Source: Planctomycetota bacterium (lineage in GTDB: Bacteria > Planctomycetota > UBA1135 > GCA-002686595). Taken from it: DNA of 64,000 bases. This document shows, in pieces, positions 16,303-24,996 of this stretch (position 1 is its first letter; each line of letters opens with the position of its first letter). The notes beneath the pieces are model-generated. The model ran no database searches, was not told the DNA's origin, and worked only from the letters and a program-made list of their open reading frames with translations. The DNA lies in contig JADJQU010000004.1 of assembly GCA_016712565.1 (NCBI GenBank), forward strand, positions 310,001 through 374,000, in the 5' to 3' direction. The translations under genes and the position numbers were made by a program.

Positions 16303-18351
16303 TCACTCCGCGCCGCGGGTGGCGAGCGTGATGCGCACGCGCTGCTCCTCCCCGGCGCGCAGGAAACGGGCCTCGACCACGTCCCCGGGCTTGTAGATCC
16401 CCAGGGCGTAGACGAAGTCGTGGATCGTGTCGACGGTCACGTCGCCGACCCCCACCAGGACGTCCCCGGCGAGCATGCCCGCCTTCTGGGCCGGGCTGCC
16501 GGAGGAGGTGCCGGTCAGCAGCACGCCCTGTCCTTCGTAGGCGTAGTCGGGGATGCTGCCGAACCAGACCTTGAAGCCGCCGCCGCCGGGCGCGGGCTTG
16601 CGCTCCTCGGAGGCCTTCTTCTCCTCCGACTGGTCCGGGTTCCAGGGCAGGTCGCGCTCCAGTTGCATGCGCGTCACGAGGTCGAGCCCCAGGGCGGCGA
16701 TGCGCGCGATGGACTCGCAGTCGACCTTCTCGCTGTCGTCCCCCGGCTTGTGGTAGTCGGAGTGCAGGCCGGTGAAGAAGTGCAGCACCGGGATCTGGCG
16801 CTTCATGAAGGACATGTGATCGCTGCCGCCGACGCCCTGGCCCGAACGATTGACGCGCAGAGCGAGGCCGGCGCGGGCCCCGTCGGGTTCGAGCCATCCG
16901 GCGAAGGCCTCGGCCGTGCCTGCGCCGAGCACCGTCAGGGTGGGCTGGGCGCCGGGGGTCCCGAGGGTCTCCGGCGCCCGTGCCCGCCCCACCATGTCCA
17001 GGTTCAGGTTGGCGCGCAGTTCCGAGAGGGGGAAGGTGGGATGGGAGCACCAGAACTCGCTGCCGAGCAGCCCCAGTTCCTCACCCGACCACAGAGCGAA
17101 GACCAGGTCCCCCGCGGGGGCCGGGCCCTGGGCGGCGATCCGCGCCATCTCCAGCACCGCCGCCGTGCCGCTGGCGTTGTCGTCCGCGCCGTTGTGCACC
17201 TGGCCCTGCATTTCCGCGGCCAGGGAGCCCTCGCCGCCCAGGCCCAGGTGGTCGTAGTGGGCACCGAGGATCACCGTGCGGCCGCGCTGGGCGCCGGGAA
17301 TCCGCGCCAGCACGTTGTAGGCGGCGCCGCGCTCCCGGCGGACGTCGGCGCTGACCCGGACGGCCTGCGCCGCGTCCGGGGCGCCGAAAGGGGCGTGGCC
17401 GCGGCGTGCGGCCGCCGCGCACCAATCTCGGGCGCGCGCCTCCCCCACCCAGGCCTCGAACAGCGAGCGAGGCGCGGAGAGCGCGGGAATTCCCGCGCGC
17501 GCGGCCTGGCTGGCATCGAAGGCCATGGGCTCCAGAACGCCCTCTTCCTGCAGCAGAATCACCGCCGCGGCGCCGCGGTGCTTGGCGTTCATGACCTTGA
17601 GGAAAATGGACCCGTCGAAGGCCGCGGCGTGCTGGACCTTGGGCGGGCCGCCGGCCGGGGCGCCGGAATCCGCAGGAGCGGAGGACGGCGGCAGCAACTC
17701 GGACGCGGGCGGCGTGCCGCGCAGCAGCACCACGACCGCACCGTCGAGGCGCTCGGCGCCGAAGTCGCTCCATTGCTGGTCCAGGCTGTCGATGCCGTAG
17801 CCGCGGAAGGCCAGGGGCCCCTGGGCCGCGGCCCCCTCCGAGCAGAACAGCGGCAGCACGTTCTTCCAGTCCTGGGCTTCGCTGCCCGGGGCCGCCAGTC
17901 GCACCGAAGATCCGTCGTCCGGCCGCGCGGCCAGGGGCACCTCGAAGGACTGCAGGAACGTGCCGCCGTCGCCGGCGGGCTCGAGCCCCAGGCTCCGGAA
18001 GCGCTCCGCGATCCACAGACCCGCGTCGTGGGCGTCCTGGGTGCCCGCCCGGCGGCCGCGCCGCGCGTCGTCCGCGAGCCAGCGCACATCCGCGTCGATG
18101 CGGGCGGCGGAAGCCGGCTCGCGGGCGGGAAGGGCCGCCAGGGGGGCCGGCGCCGCGGCGGCCAGAGCGTTTTCCGTGCCCGCCGATGCCGCGCCGCCGA
18201 TCTCGGTGGCGGTCCCTGATCCGCGGGTCGGCTCCGCGGGTGACGGGCCGCTCGAGAGGTGCTGGGAAGGCGCGCAGGCCAGGCAGGCGAGGATCGGGAT
18301 CAGCAACGGGAAGCAACGGCGTGCAGCGGGCGAAACGCGTGTGGAGTCCAT
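16303..18351 (-). CDS. M28-family zinc aminopeptidase lipoprotein with PA and PDZ domains
   Basis: Probable exported zinc metallopeptidase of family M28. The 682-residue product begins with a lipoprotein-type signal (PLLIPILACLACAPS). A protease-associated-like insert (FRGYGIDSLDQQWSDF, DGAVVVLLRGTPP) precedes the catalytic domain. All metal ligands are visible: H in AHYDHLG, D in GADDNASGTAAVLEMA, the EE pair in WSGEELGLLGSE, D in NLDMVGR, and H in HSDYHKPGDDSEKVD. The last 100 residues form a PDZ domain (GVLLTGTSSGSPAQKAGM, LAGDVLVGVGD). The ATG at 18351 starts the signal peptide. The architecture suggests degradation of peptides at the cell surface or periplasm. Convergent with the PD40 gene and divergent from the YfhO gene. 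Confidence 0.86.
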   Translation of the reverse strand: MDSTRVSPAARRCFPLLIPILACLACAPSQHLSSGPSPAEPTRGSGTATEIGGAASAGTENALAAAAPAPLAALPAREPASAARIDADVRWLADDARRGRRAGTQDAHDAGLWIAERFRSLGLEPAGDGGTFLQSFEVPLAARPDDGSSVRLAAPGSEAQDWKNVLPLFCSEGAAAQGPLAFRGYGIDSLDQQWSDFGAERLDGAVVVLLRGTPPASELLPPSSAPADSGAPAGGPPKVQHAAAFDGSIFLKVMNAKHRGAAAVILLQEEGVLEPMAFDASQAARAGIPALSAPRSLFEAWVGEARARDWCAAAARRGHAPFGAPDAAQAVRVSADVRRERGAAYNVLARIPGAQRGRTVILGAHYDHLGLGGEGSLAAEMQGQVHNGADDNASGTAAVLEMARIAAQGPAPAGDLVFALWSGEELGLLGSEFWCSHPTFPLSELRANLNLDMVGRARAPETLGTPGAQPTLTVLGAGTAEAFAGWLEPDGARAGLALRVNRSGQGVGGSDHMSFMKRQIPVLHFFTGLHSDYHKPGDDSEKVDCESIARIAALGLDLVTRMQLERDLPWNPDQSEEKKASEERKPAPGGGGFKVWFGSIPDYAYEGQGVLLTGTSSGSPAQKAGMLAGDVLVGVGDVTVDTIHDFVYALGIYKPGDVVEARFLRAGEEQRVRITLATRGAE

Positions 18352-18492
18352 GGCGCAGATCCTACTCCTCTCGACCGGGGCGGCGGCAACTCCGGGAGTC
18401 CGCGCGGCGCGCGGCGAGCCGGGCCCGGGCCCCTTGGGCAGGCTTGCTTCGCCGTTGAACTCCGGCCCCGCGCCTGGGACAACAGCCGGACG

Positions 18493-21039
18493 ATGGACGC
18501 GCCCAGAGAGACCATGGCGCTGGACGGGGCGCGCGCCGGACCACCTTCGGCACCCGTCGCCCATCGTCGACGGGAGTTCTGGCTGGCCCTGGCCGCCCTG
18601 TTGCTTTTTCCGCTGGTCCTCGTGGGACCTTCGCTCCTTCCCGGCGCGCGCTTCCTCCCCTTCGCGCCCGCGGCCCTGGAGCCCCTGGCCTCCGAAAATC
18701 CCGCCGCGGCCGCCGCCGCCCTGCGCGGCGTCGATTTCCTGGCCTCCGACGGCCTCTTTCCGCTGCTCAGCGACGCCGAACGGATGTCCGCGGCGCTCTC
18801 CGCGGGGGAATGGCCCCTTTGGGATCCCAGCGCGGGTCTCGGGGCGCCGCTCTTCGCCCAGTCGATGTTCGGCGCGCTCTACCCGCCGCACTGGCTCGCC
18901 TTCGTGCTCGAGCCGTCGCTGGCCTTCGGCTGGATCGCCCTCTCGGCCCTGGTGCTCGCCGGTCTCGGCCTGTACGGCTTCGCGCGCCGAGTGGGCCTGT
19001 CCCACGGCGCGTCCCTGGTGGGCGCCGTTTGCTGCCAGGGGGCCGGCTTCGCCGTGGCGAACCTGCACGACTTCAACAAACTCGAGGCCGGCCTTTGGTT
19101 CCCCTGGACGCTCTCGGCGATCCTCGCGCTGCTGGCGGGGGAACGCGGGGCCCCGTGGAAACTCGCCCTCACGGTGGCCCTCTCCTGGCTCGCGGGCTTC
19201 GCCCCCATCGCGGCGTTCTGCACGCTTGCGGCGCTGCTGTTCTTGATCGTGCGCGGGCTCGCGAGCCGCGCGTCTCCGCTCCTGGTGGCCCGGGGGCTGG
19301 GACTGATCCTCGCGGGCTTCGGCCTCGCCGCGATCCAGTGGGTGCCGACGCGCGAGGCCTTCTCCGAATCCACCCGCGGGGAGCGCCCGACGAGCCTGGG
19401 GGGAGCCCCGGCCGCCGATGGACTGCCCCTGTCGAGCAGCCTGACCCTGGTGGCTCCGGAGGTGTTCGGCCGCGCCGACGAGCCGGTGTTCGCGCCCTCG
19501 AACGCGGGAGCCTGGTGGCTCGCAAGACCCCGGGAGCGGGAGCAGGCCTTCCACGCCAACCTGTTGGAGTGGAACCTGTTCGCGGGCAGCCTGGCGCTGT
19601 CGCTGGCCGCGGCGGCGCTCTTCGCGCGCCCGCGGCAGGCGGTCTTTCCCCTGGCCCTGGCCCTGGCCTCCATCGGCTTCGCCCAGGGCTGGCCGGGGCT
19701 CTCGAGCCTCGCCGCGCTGCCGGGGCTCGACCTGGGTTCCCCGGCGCGCGCGGCGGTGCTCGCCTGGTGCGGCTGGGCGTGGCTCGCGGCCCTGGGCGCC
19801 GAGGCCCTGCTCGCGGGGGAGCGTCGCGCCTGGGCCGGTCCCTTGACCTGCCTCCTGTTCGCGGTCCTGGGGCTCGCCCTGGCGGCCGCGGGTGAACCCG
19901 CGCGCTGGCAGGAACTCCTGCCCGGGGAATTCGCGCAGCGCTTCCAGGTGTCGCGGGCGGAAGTGGACCAGTTGCTCTCGGCCGCGGACCTGGGCCTGGG
20001 AGCGCGCCGCGTGCGCGCGGCAGGCTTCACGCTGTTCGCCTTCGCGAGCCTGGGTTTCGCCGCGTCCCTGGCGGCCTGGTTCGGCCGCGGTCCACGGAGG
20101 AAGATCGCCTGCGCGGCGCTGTTCCTCGCCGCCGCCGCCGAGGGCGCCTGGTATGCGCGCCCCCACGGGGCCCCGCGCCTCGGCGCACAACCCACCTGGC
20201 CGCGCTCCGAGGGTCTGGAGGCCCTGGCCCGGGCCGTGGGCGACGGCCGCGTGCTGCGCTTCGACGCTAGCCCCAGCGGCATCGGGGAAGTCCTCGAACT
20301 CGCGCGGCCCAACCTGCCGGCCGCCTACGGCATCGGCGACCTCTCGCCCTACGTGGTGTTCACACCGCGGCGCGCCGTGGAGCTGTGGACCGCCGTGGAT
20401 CCAAGGTCCCGCTGGCGCAGCGGAATCGCGCGGATTTCCGACCTCGAGCTCCTGGACCATCCGGTCCTCGACGTGCTGCGGGTGACCGCGATTCTCTCGA
20501 AGCGGCCCCTGGAGCACGCTCGGCTCCAGAAGATCTACGCACGCGAGGGTTTCCACGTGTACCAGCGGACCGGCGTGCCGCCCCGGGCGCGGCTCTCGAC
20601 CACGGAGCTGCGCGTGCCCGCGGGGAGCGCGGCCATCGCGGTGCTCGCCACGCGCCTCGCGGATCCAGCCCGCTGCACGGTGGTCACCCAGGACGTGGCG
20701 CCGTGGTCCTGCCCCGGGGGACCGAGCACGGGGGAAGTGCGCATCGACCACGAGAGTTCCACGCGGATCACGCTGAGCACCCGGGGCACGCCCCAGGGCT
20801 GGCTCGTGCTCGCGGACGCCTGGTACCCCGGCTGGAAGGCCCTGCTCGACGGCCGCCGGGTGCCCGTGGTGGCCGTGGACCATGCCCTGCGCGGCGTGGC
20901 CCTGCCGGCGGGCGACCACGTGCTCCAGTTCGAGTACCGTCCGGATTCCCTGAAGCACGGGGCCTGGCTTTCGCTCCTGGCCCTGCTGGCCGCGGCCTGG
21001 ATGGCGCGCGGGGCCGGGGTCCCCCCCCGGGTATCCTGA
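18493..21039 (+). CDS. YfhO-family multi-pass membrane protein
   Basis: An 848-residue inner-membrane protein with many hydrophobic segments, for example EFWLALAALLLFPLVLVGP near residue 30 and GWIALSALVLAGLGLYGF. It ends in a soluble region containing GWLVLADAWYPGWKALLDG and a final helix. That layout, and the phrase about a visible 'YPGWK' segment near the end, fit the YfhO family, which is related to GT-C glycosyltransferases and is linked to lipid-linked sugar transfer onto teichoic acids or glycolipids in other bacteria. The substrate is unknown here. The ATG at 18493 precedes the first membrane segment by about 27 residues. The metallo-hydrolase gene follows after 6 bases, so co-transcription is likely. 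Confidence 0.72.
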   Translation: MDAPRETMALDGARAGPPSAPVAHRRREFWLALAALLLFPLVLVGPSLLPGARFLPFAPAALEPLASENPAAAAAALRGVDFLASDGLFPLLSDAERMSAALSAGEWPLWDPSAGLGAPLFAQSMFGALYPPHWLAFVLEPSLAFGWIALSALVLAGLGLYGFARRVGLSHGASLVGAVCCQGAGFAVANLHDFNKLEAGLWFPWTLSAILALLAGERGAPWKLALTVALSWLAGFAPIAAFCTLAALLFLIVRGLASRASPLLVARGLGLILAGFGLAAIQWVPTREAFSESTRGERPTSLGGAPAADGLPLSSSLTLVAPEVFGRADEPVFAPSNAGAWWLARPREREQAFHANLLEWNLFAGSLALSLAAAALFARPRQAVFPLALALASIGFAQGWPGLSSLAALPGLDLGSPARAAVLAWCGWAWLAALGAEALLAGERRAWAGPLTCLLFAVLGLALAAAGEPARWQELLPGEFAQRFQVSRAEVDQLLSAADLGLGARRVRAAGFTLFAFASLGFAASLAAWFGRGPRRKIACAALFLAAAAEGAWYARPHGAPRLGAQPTWPRSEGLEALARAVGDGRVLRFDASPSGIGEVLELARPNLPAAYGIGDLSPYVVFTPRRAVELWTAVDPRSRWRSGIARISDLELLDHPVLDVLRVTAILSKRPLEHARLQKIYAREGFHVYQRTGVPPRARLSTTELRVPAGSAAIAVLATRLADPARCTVVTQDVAPWSCPGGPSTGEVRIDHESSTRITLSTRGTPQGWLVLADAWYPGWKALLDGRRVPVVAVDHALRGVALPAGDHVLQFEYRPDSLKHGAWLSLLALLAAAWMARGAGVPPRVS

Positions 21040-21045
21040 GGGGCC

Positions 21046-21831
21046 GTGCACCTCCAGGTTCTTTCCAGCGGCAGCGGCGGCAACGCGGCGCTCATTCGGG
21101 CCGGCGAGACCGCGGTCCTGGTGGACGCGGGCCTGACCCTCGCCGACCTGGACCTGCGCTTCGAAACCGCGCGCTTCGCCCCGGCCAACCTGGACCACGT
21201 GCTCGTGACCCACGGCCACCTGGACCACGCCCGCAGCGCCGGGGCCCTGGCCCGTCGCGAGCGCTCGCTGCTGCACACGGCGGCGGCCCTGCAATCGAAC
21301 GCGTCGATCAGACGCTGCAAGAACCTCAACACCCTGAGCGTCGGCGGCACCCAGCGCCTGCCGGGCCGGCGCGGCGACGATGGACTGACCGCCACCAGCG
21401 TGGCCCTGCCCCACGATGCCCTGCCCACGGTGGCCTTTCGCCTCGACCACGAGGGCCGTCGCGCCGTGATCCTGACCGACATGGGCGTGCCGCGGGCCGA
21501 GGTGGCCGAAGCGCTCTCGGGCGCCCACGTGCTGGTGCTGGAGTTCAACCATGACCCGAGCCTGCTGCGGGCCGGGCCGTACCCCTGGGCACTCCAGAAG
21601 CGCATCCTCGGCAACGCGGGGCATCTCTCCAACGAGCAGGCGGCGCAGATGCTCGATTGGCTCGCCGGGGATCAACTGCACACCCTGGTGCTCGCCCACC
21701 TCTCGGAGAAGAACAACACGCGGGAGCTGGCCCTGGAGCAGGCCCACGGAGTGCTGGCGCGCCGCCGCCTGGACCACGTGCGCGTGCTGGTGGCCGAGCA
21801 GCACGCCGCCGGACCCAACCTCGAAGTTTGA
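21046..21831 (+). CDS. MBL-fold metallo-hydrolase, WalJ/YycJ-like
   Basis: Metallo-beta-lactamase-fold hydrolase of 261 residues. The family start LQVLSSGSGGNAALI, the HGHLDHARSAGAL metal motif (HxHxDH form THGHLDH) and LVLEFNHDPSLL, GHLSNEQAAQ and LVLAHLSEKNN match the YycJ/WalJ group. Members of that group are reported as single-stranded DNA 5' exonucleases in Firmicutes. The reaction in this organism is inferred from the group only. The GTG at 21046 is the only reasonable start: homology begins at once and the upstream stop is 7 bases away. It is probably expressed with the YfhO gene. Confidence 0.85.
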   Translation: MHLQVLSSGSGGNAALIRAGETAVLVDAGLTLADLDLRFETARFAPANLDHVLVTHGHLDHARSAGALARRERSLLHTAAALQSNASIRRCKNLNTLSVGGTQRLPGRRGDDGLTATSVALPHDALPTVAFRLDHEGRRAVILTDMGVPRAEVAEALSGAHVLVLEFNHDPSLLRAGPYPWALQKRILGNAGHLSNEQAAQMLDWLAGDQLHTLVLAHLSEKNNTRELALEQAHGVLARRRLDHVRVLVAEQHAAGPNLEV

Positions 21832-21852
21832 GCCGCGCGGGCGGCGGCCCCC

Positions 21853-24800
21853 TCAGGGAAGCTCCACCGTGCGGCCCACGGCGGCGAAGCACAGGCGCAG
21901 AGCCACCGATTCCTCCGCCAGGCCGTGGAGGCGCGCCACGGCGCTCCGGTAGAGGTCCATTTGGGGCCGGTACAGCAGCGCGCGCTCCAGACAGAGCTCC
22001 TGGCTCGCTCCCGGAAGGGACTCGCTCTTGAAGTCCAGCACTTCCGCGCGGCCGCGGGCCCTGGACACCACGGCCCGGTCGAAGGCCCCCTGGACCGTTT
22101 CGCGGCCGCGGGCCGAATCCACGCGATAGGCGAAGCGCCGTTCCCGCAGCAAGAGCAGCTCCCCGGGGTCGGCGCCGAGTCGCCGCGCCGCCTCCACCCG
22201 CGAGAGCTCGGAGGCCACTCCGGGTTGGTCGAGGGCCGCAAGCCACTCGCGGGCCTCGGCCGGCGCCGCGTCGAAAATTCCCCCGCGGCGCGCCGCGTCC
22301 AGCAACTCCTCCACGGAGGGGCGCGGCCCATCGCTCCAGGCCAGGCTCTCGAACCAGACGTGCCACAGGATCCCCCGGCGCCGGGCCAGGGCCGCGGGCT
22401 GGAACAGGTCCGCCGTGGGCCGGCGTTGGCCCCCGGAGCGCGCAGCCTGCCGTGATGGTGCCAGGGGCACGGCTGTCGCGACTCCGCCGCCCAGGCGGAT
22501 CCCGCGCGGGGCCCGCGGCGCGGCGGGCTTGCTCGACTCCGCGGCCCTGGATGTGGACGCCGACTCCTCGGCCAGGCCCGGCGGCGGGCCGGGCTCCACG
22601 CCCACGAAGGATCCGGGTTCCACCCGGGCGACGCCCGTGGCGTGCAACAGGATCCCGGCGAAGGTCGCCCGGGCCAGGTTGTCGCCGGGATGGTCGACCA
22701 CGATCTCCAGGTGCCGCACGGCTCGGGTCAGCGCCACATAGAGCACGCACAGCTCCTCCTGGAGCCGCGCGGTCCTGGCCGCCCCATGCACCTCCTCCAG
22801 GTCGGGGAGCAGGGCCCTGGAGTGGTTGTCCAGGGTGTGCGTGACCACGTCGTAGGGGGCGCGGGGATCGCCGTCGCGACGATGGGCGATCACACCGCGT
22901 TCGTTCCGACTCAGGCTGCCGTCGAGGTCCAGCAGGATCACGGCGTCGAACTCCAGGCCCTTGGATCCGTGGACCGTGAGCACGCGCACGGCGGAACTCG
23001 CCGGATCCACGACCCGTTCCGCGGCCAGGCGCTCGGCGAAGCTGGCCGGCCGCAACCGTTGGGGCGCGTCGATGCGCAGGGCCAGGGCCAGCAACTGGTC
23101 GAAGCGACGGCGATCGAAGGGGCCGTAATGCTCGAAGACCGCCGGACGCAGCCTGGCCAGGAACTCCGCGGGAGTCAGGGCGAGCCAGCGTTCCCGCAGG
23201 GACAGTGCGGCGCGTCGGCGTTGCTCGGGGCTCGCCGGAAAGCCCACGAGCGCCTCGCGCGCCAGGGGCGAAGTGGCCACGTGGAAGTAGGCGAAGTCGT
23301 CCGCCGGGTGGTCGGCGAATTCCAGCAACGACAGCGCGGCGTTGACCGCCGCGGAGTCGGTCAGGGGATTGCCGCCCTCACCGCTGGCGGCGATGCCCTC
23401 GCGCGCCAGCAGTTCCAGGAGTTCCGGCACGAGCTTCTTGCTGCGCACCAGGAAGGCGATCGACCAATGGGGTCGCTCGGCGCGGATCTGGGCGGCGGCG
23501 GCCACGCCCCGGGCGAGGCGCAGCCCTTCCCGCGGCTTGGACAGGACCCGATTTTCGACCGTGCCGCAGGCGTAGATGCGCACGCTGCCCGTCCGATCGC
23601 CGTGGGGCAGGTGGGCCTCGAATCCCTGGCGGAACTGGAGCGCCGCCGCGTGCGCCTCGGGATCGCAGAGGGCCGCGTTGGAGTCGATGTTCTCGAACAC
23701 CAGGTTGACGAAATCGAGCACCGTCTTCGCCGAGCGGCGATTCAGCGCCAGGGTTTGCTTGGGGACGGAGAGTCGGTCTGAAAGCTCCGCCAGGAGCCGC
23801 GGGTTGCCGTCGCGCCAGGCGTAGATCGACTGCTTGACGTCCCCCACGCAGAAGAAGCTCTGCCCCGCGCGCTCCAGGATCGCGCGCACTCCAGGCTCCA
23901 GGGCCCGCCACTGGAGGCTCGACGTGTCCTGGAATTCGTCCAGCAGGAGATGCTGCGGGAGTTCGCCGCCGTCGCCGCCGTTGCCGCTGGAGGCGCGCGC
24001 CGCCAACAGGCGCGGCAGGGCGTCGAAGGAGATGCGCCGCTCCTCGCGCGTGGCCAGGTCCAGTTCCTCCAGGTAGTCCGCCACCAAGGCCCGGAGCGCG
24101 CGGTTCTGATTCCGCACCAGTCGGGCCAGGCGGTGGGCGGCGCGCTTCAGAAGCACCTGGATGGCCTGGACCAGCTCCGGGGGAATCGTCGTCGAATCGA
24201 AGCGGTCCTCGCCCCCGATCACCTTCGCCGTCAGGGAGTCCTTGGCGAACTCCTGCCAGCTCCCCGCGGCCACGGAGGCCCGCAGCCGTGCAAGGGCGGT
24301 GCCGAAGTTCTTCCTCGGCGTGCCGGCCTTGGTGAGGGGCACCGCGGCGCGCGCGAGCACCTCCGTCGCCTGCTGCACGTCGGCCTCCGCCGCATCCGCG
24401 GGCAGGGCCGGAAACTCCCAGGCCTCCGAGCTGCATTCGCGGGCGAAGCGCGCCGCCTGGGAGAGGCCCGCCAACAGGCCGGCGTGCACCCTCGACTCGG
24501 CGCCGCCGCGACTCAGGTCGGAAATCAGGGTGCTCCACTCGGACTCGGTGCGCGGCCGGTCCAGGGCCCGCGAAAGGGCCCGACCGCACAGGCGTCGCTC
24601 CAACTCCGGATCGGCCACGTCCCAGTCCGCGGGCAGGCCGAACTCGAAGGCCGAGGCCTGGACGCGCTCCTTGAACCAGGCGTCGAGGGTCGAGATCCGC
24701 AGCCGGTCCACGGCGCGCAGGAGCTCCGCGGCCAGGGACTGGACGCGAGCGCGGTCCAGACCCACGCCGATCTGGGAGGCCAGCTCCGCAGCCGCCTGCT

Positions 24801-24996
24801 CGGAGGCGGCGGCCGCGCACAGGCGCAACATCAGGCGTTCCAGGATCTCGCCGGCCGCCTTGCGCGTGAAGGTCGAGGCCAGCACCCGTTCGGGGCCCAC
24901 GCCGCGCGCGAACAAGGCCAGCAGCCGATTGGTCAGCTGAAAGGTCTTTCCGGTGCCCGCGCTCGCCAAGAGCACCAGGCTCTGCTCGCGGCTCAC
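21853..24996 (-). CDS. addA: AddA/RecB-like UvrD helicase-nuclease subunit
   Basis: ATP-dependent superfamily 1A helicase with a C-terminal nuclease domain, the partner expected in an AddAB-type double-strand-break resection complex. Helicase motifs are in order: Walker A VLLASAGTGKTFQLTNRLL (residues about 8-26), TFTRKAAGEI, DEFQDTSSLQW (about 350), FCVGDVKQSIYAW (about 382), VLTVHGSKGLEFDAVIL, and motif VI LYVALTRAVRHLEI (about 753). The last 150 residues carry a PD-(D/E)XK nuclease signature, with RRRGILWHVWFES and EVLDFKSES (about 985). The 1047-residue length is normal. It starts at GTG 24996, overlapping the stop of the addB-like gene (GTGA), so the two are translationally coupled. Confidence 0.9.
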   Translation of the reverse strand: MSREQSLVLLASAGTGKTFQLTNRLLALFARGVGPERVLASTFTRKAAGEILERLMLRLCAAAASEQAAAELASQIGVGLDRARVQSLAAELLRAVDRLRISTLDAWFKERVQASAFEFGLPADWDVADPELERRLCGRALSRALDRPRTESEWSTLISDLSRGGAESRVHAGLLAGLSQAARFARECSSEAWEFPALPADAAEADVQQATEVLARAAVPLTKAGTPRKNFGTALARLRASVAAGSWQEFAKDSLTAKVIGGEDRFDSTTIPPELVQAIQVLLKRAAHRLARLVRNQNRALRALVADYLEELDLATREERRISFDALPRLLAARASSGNGGDGGELPQHLLLDEFQDTSSLQWRALEPGVRAILERAGQSFFCVGDVKQSIYAWRDGNPRLLAELSDRLSVPKQTLALNRRSAKTVLDFVNLVFENIDSNAALCDPEAHAAALQFRQGFEAHLPHGDRTGSVRIYACGTVENRVLSKPREGLRLARGVAAAAQIRAERPHWSIAFLVRSKKLVPELLELLAREGIAASGEGGNPLTDSAAVNAALSLLEFADHPADDFAYFHVATSPLAREALVGFPASPEQRRRAALSLRERWLALTPAEFLARLRPAVFEHYGPFDRRRFDQLLALALRIDAPQRLRPASFAERLAAERVVDPASSAVRVLTVHGSKGLEFDAVILLDLDGSLSRNERGVIAHRRDGDPRAPYDVVTHTLDNHSRALLPDLEEVHGAARTARLQEELCVLYVALTRAVRHLEIVVDHPGDNLARATFAGILLHATGVARVEPGSFVGVEPGPPPGLAEESASTSRAAESSKPAAPRAPRGIRLGGGVATAVPLAPSRQAARSGGQRRPTADLFQPAALARRRGILWHVWFESLAWSDGPRPSVEELLDAARRGGIFDAAPAEAREWLAALDQPGVASELSRVEAARRLGADPGELLLLRERRFAYRVDSARGRETVQGAFDRAVVSRARGRAEVLDFKSESLPGASQELCLERALLYRPQMDLYRSAVARLHGLAEESVALRLCFAAVGRTVELP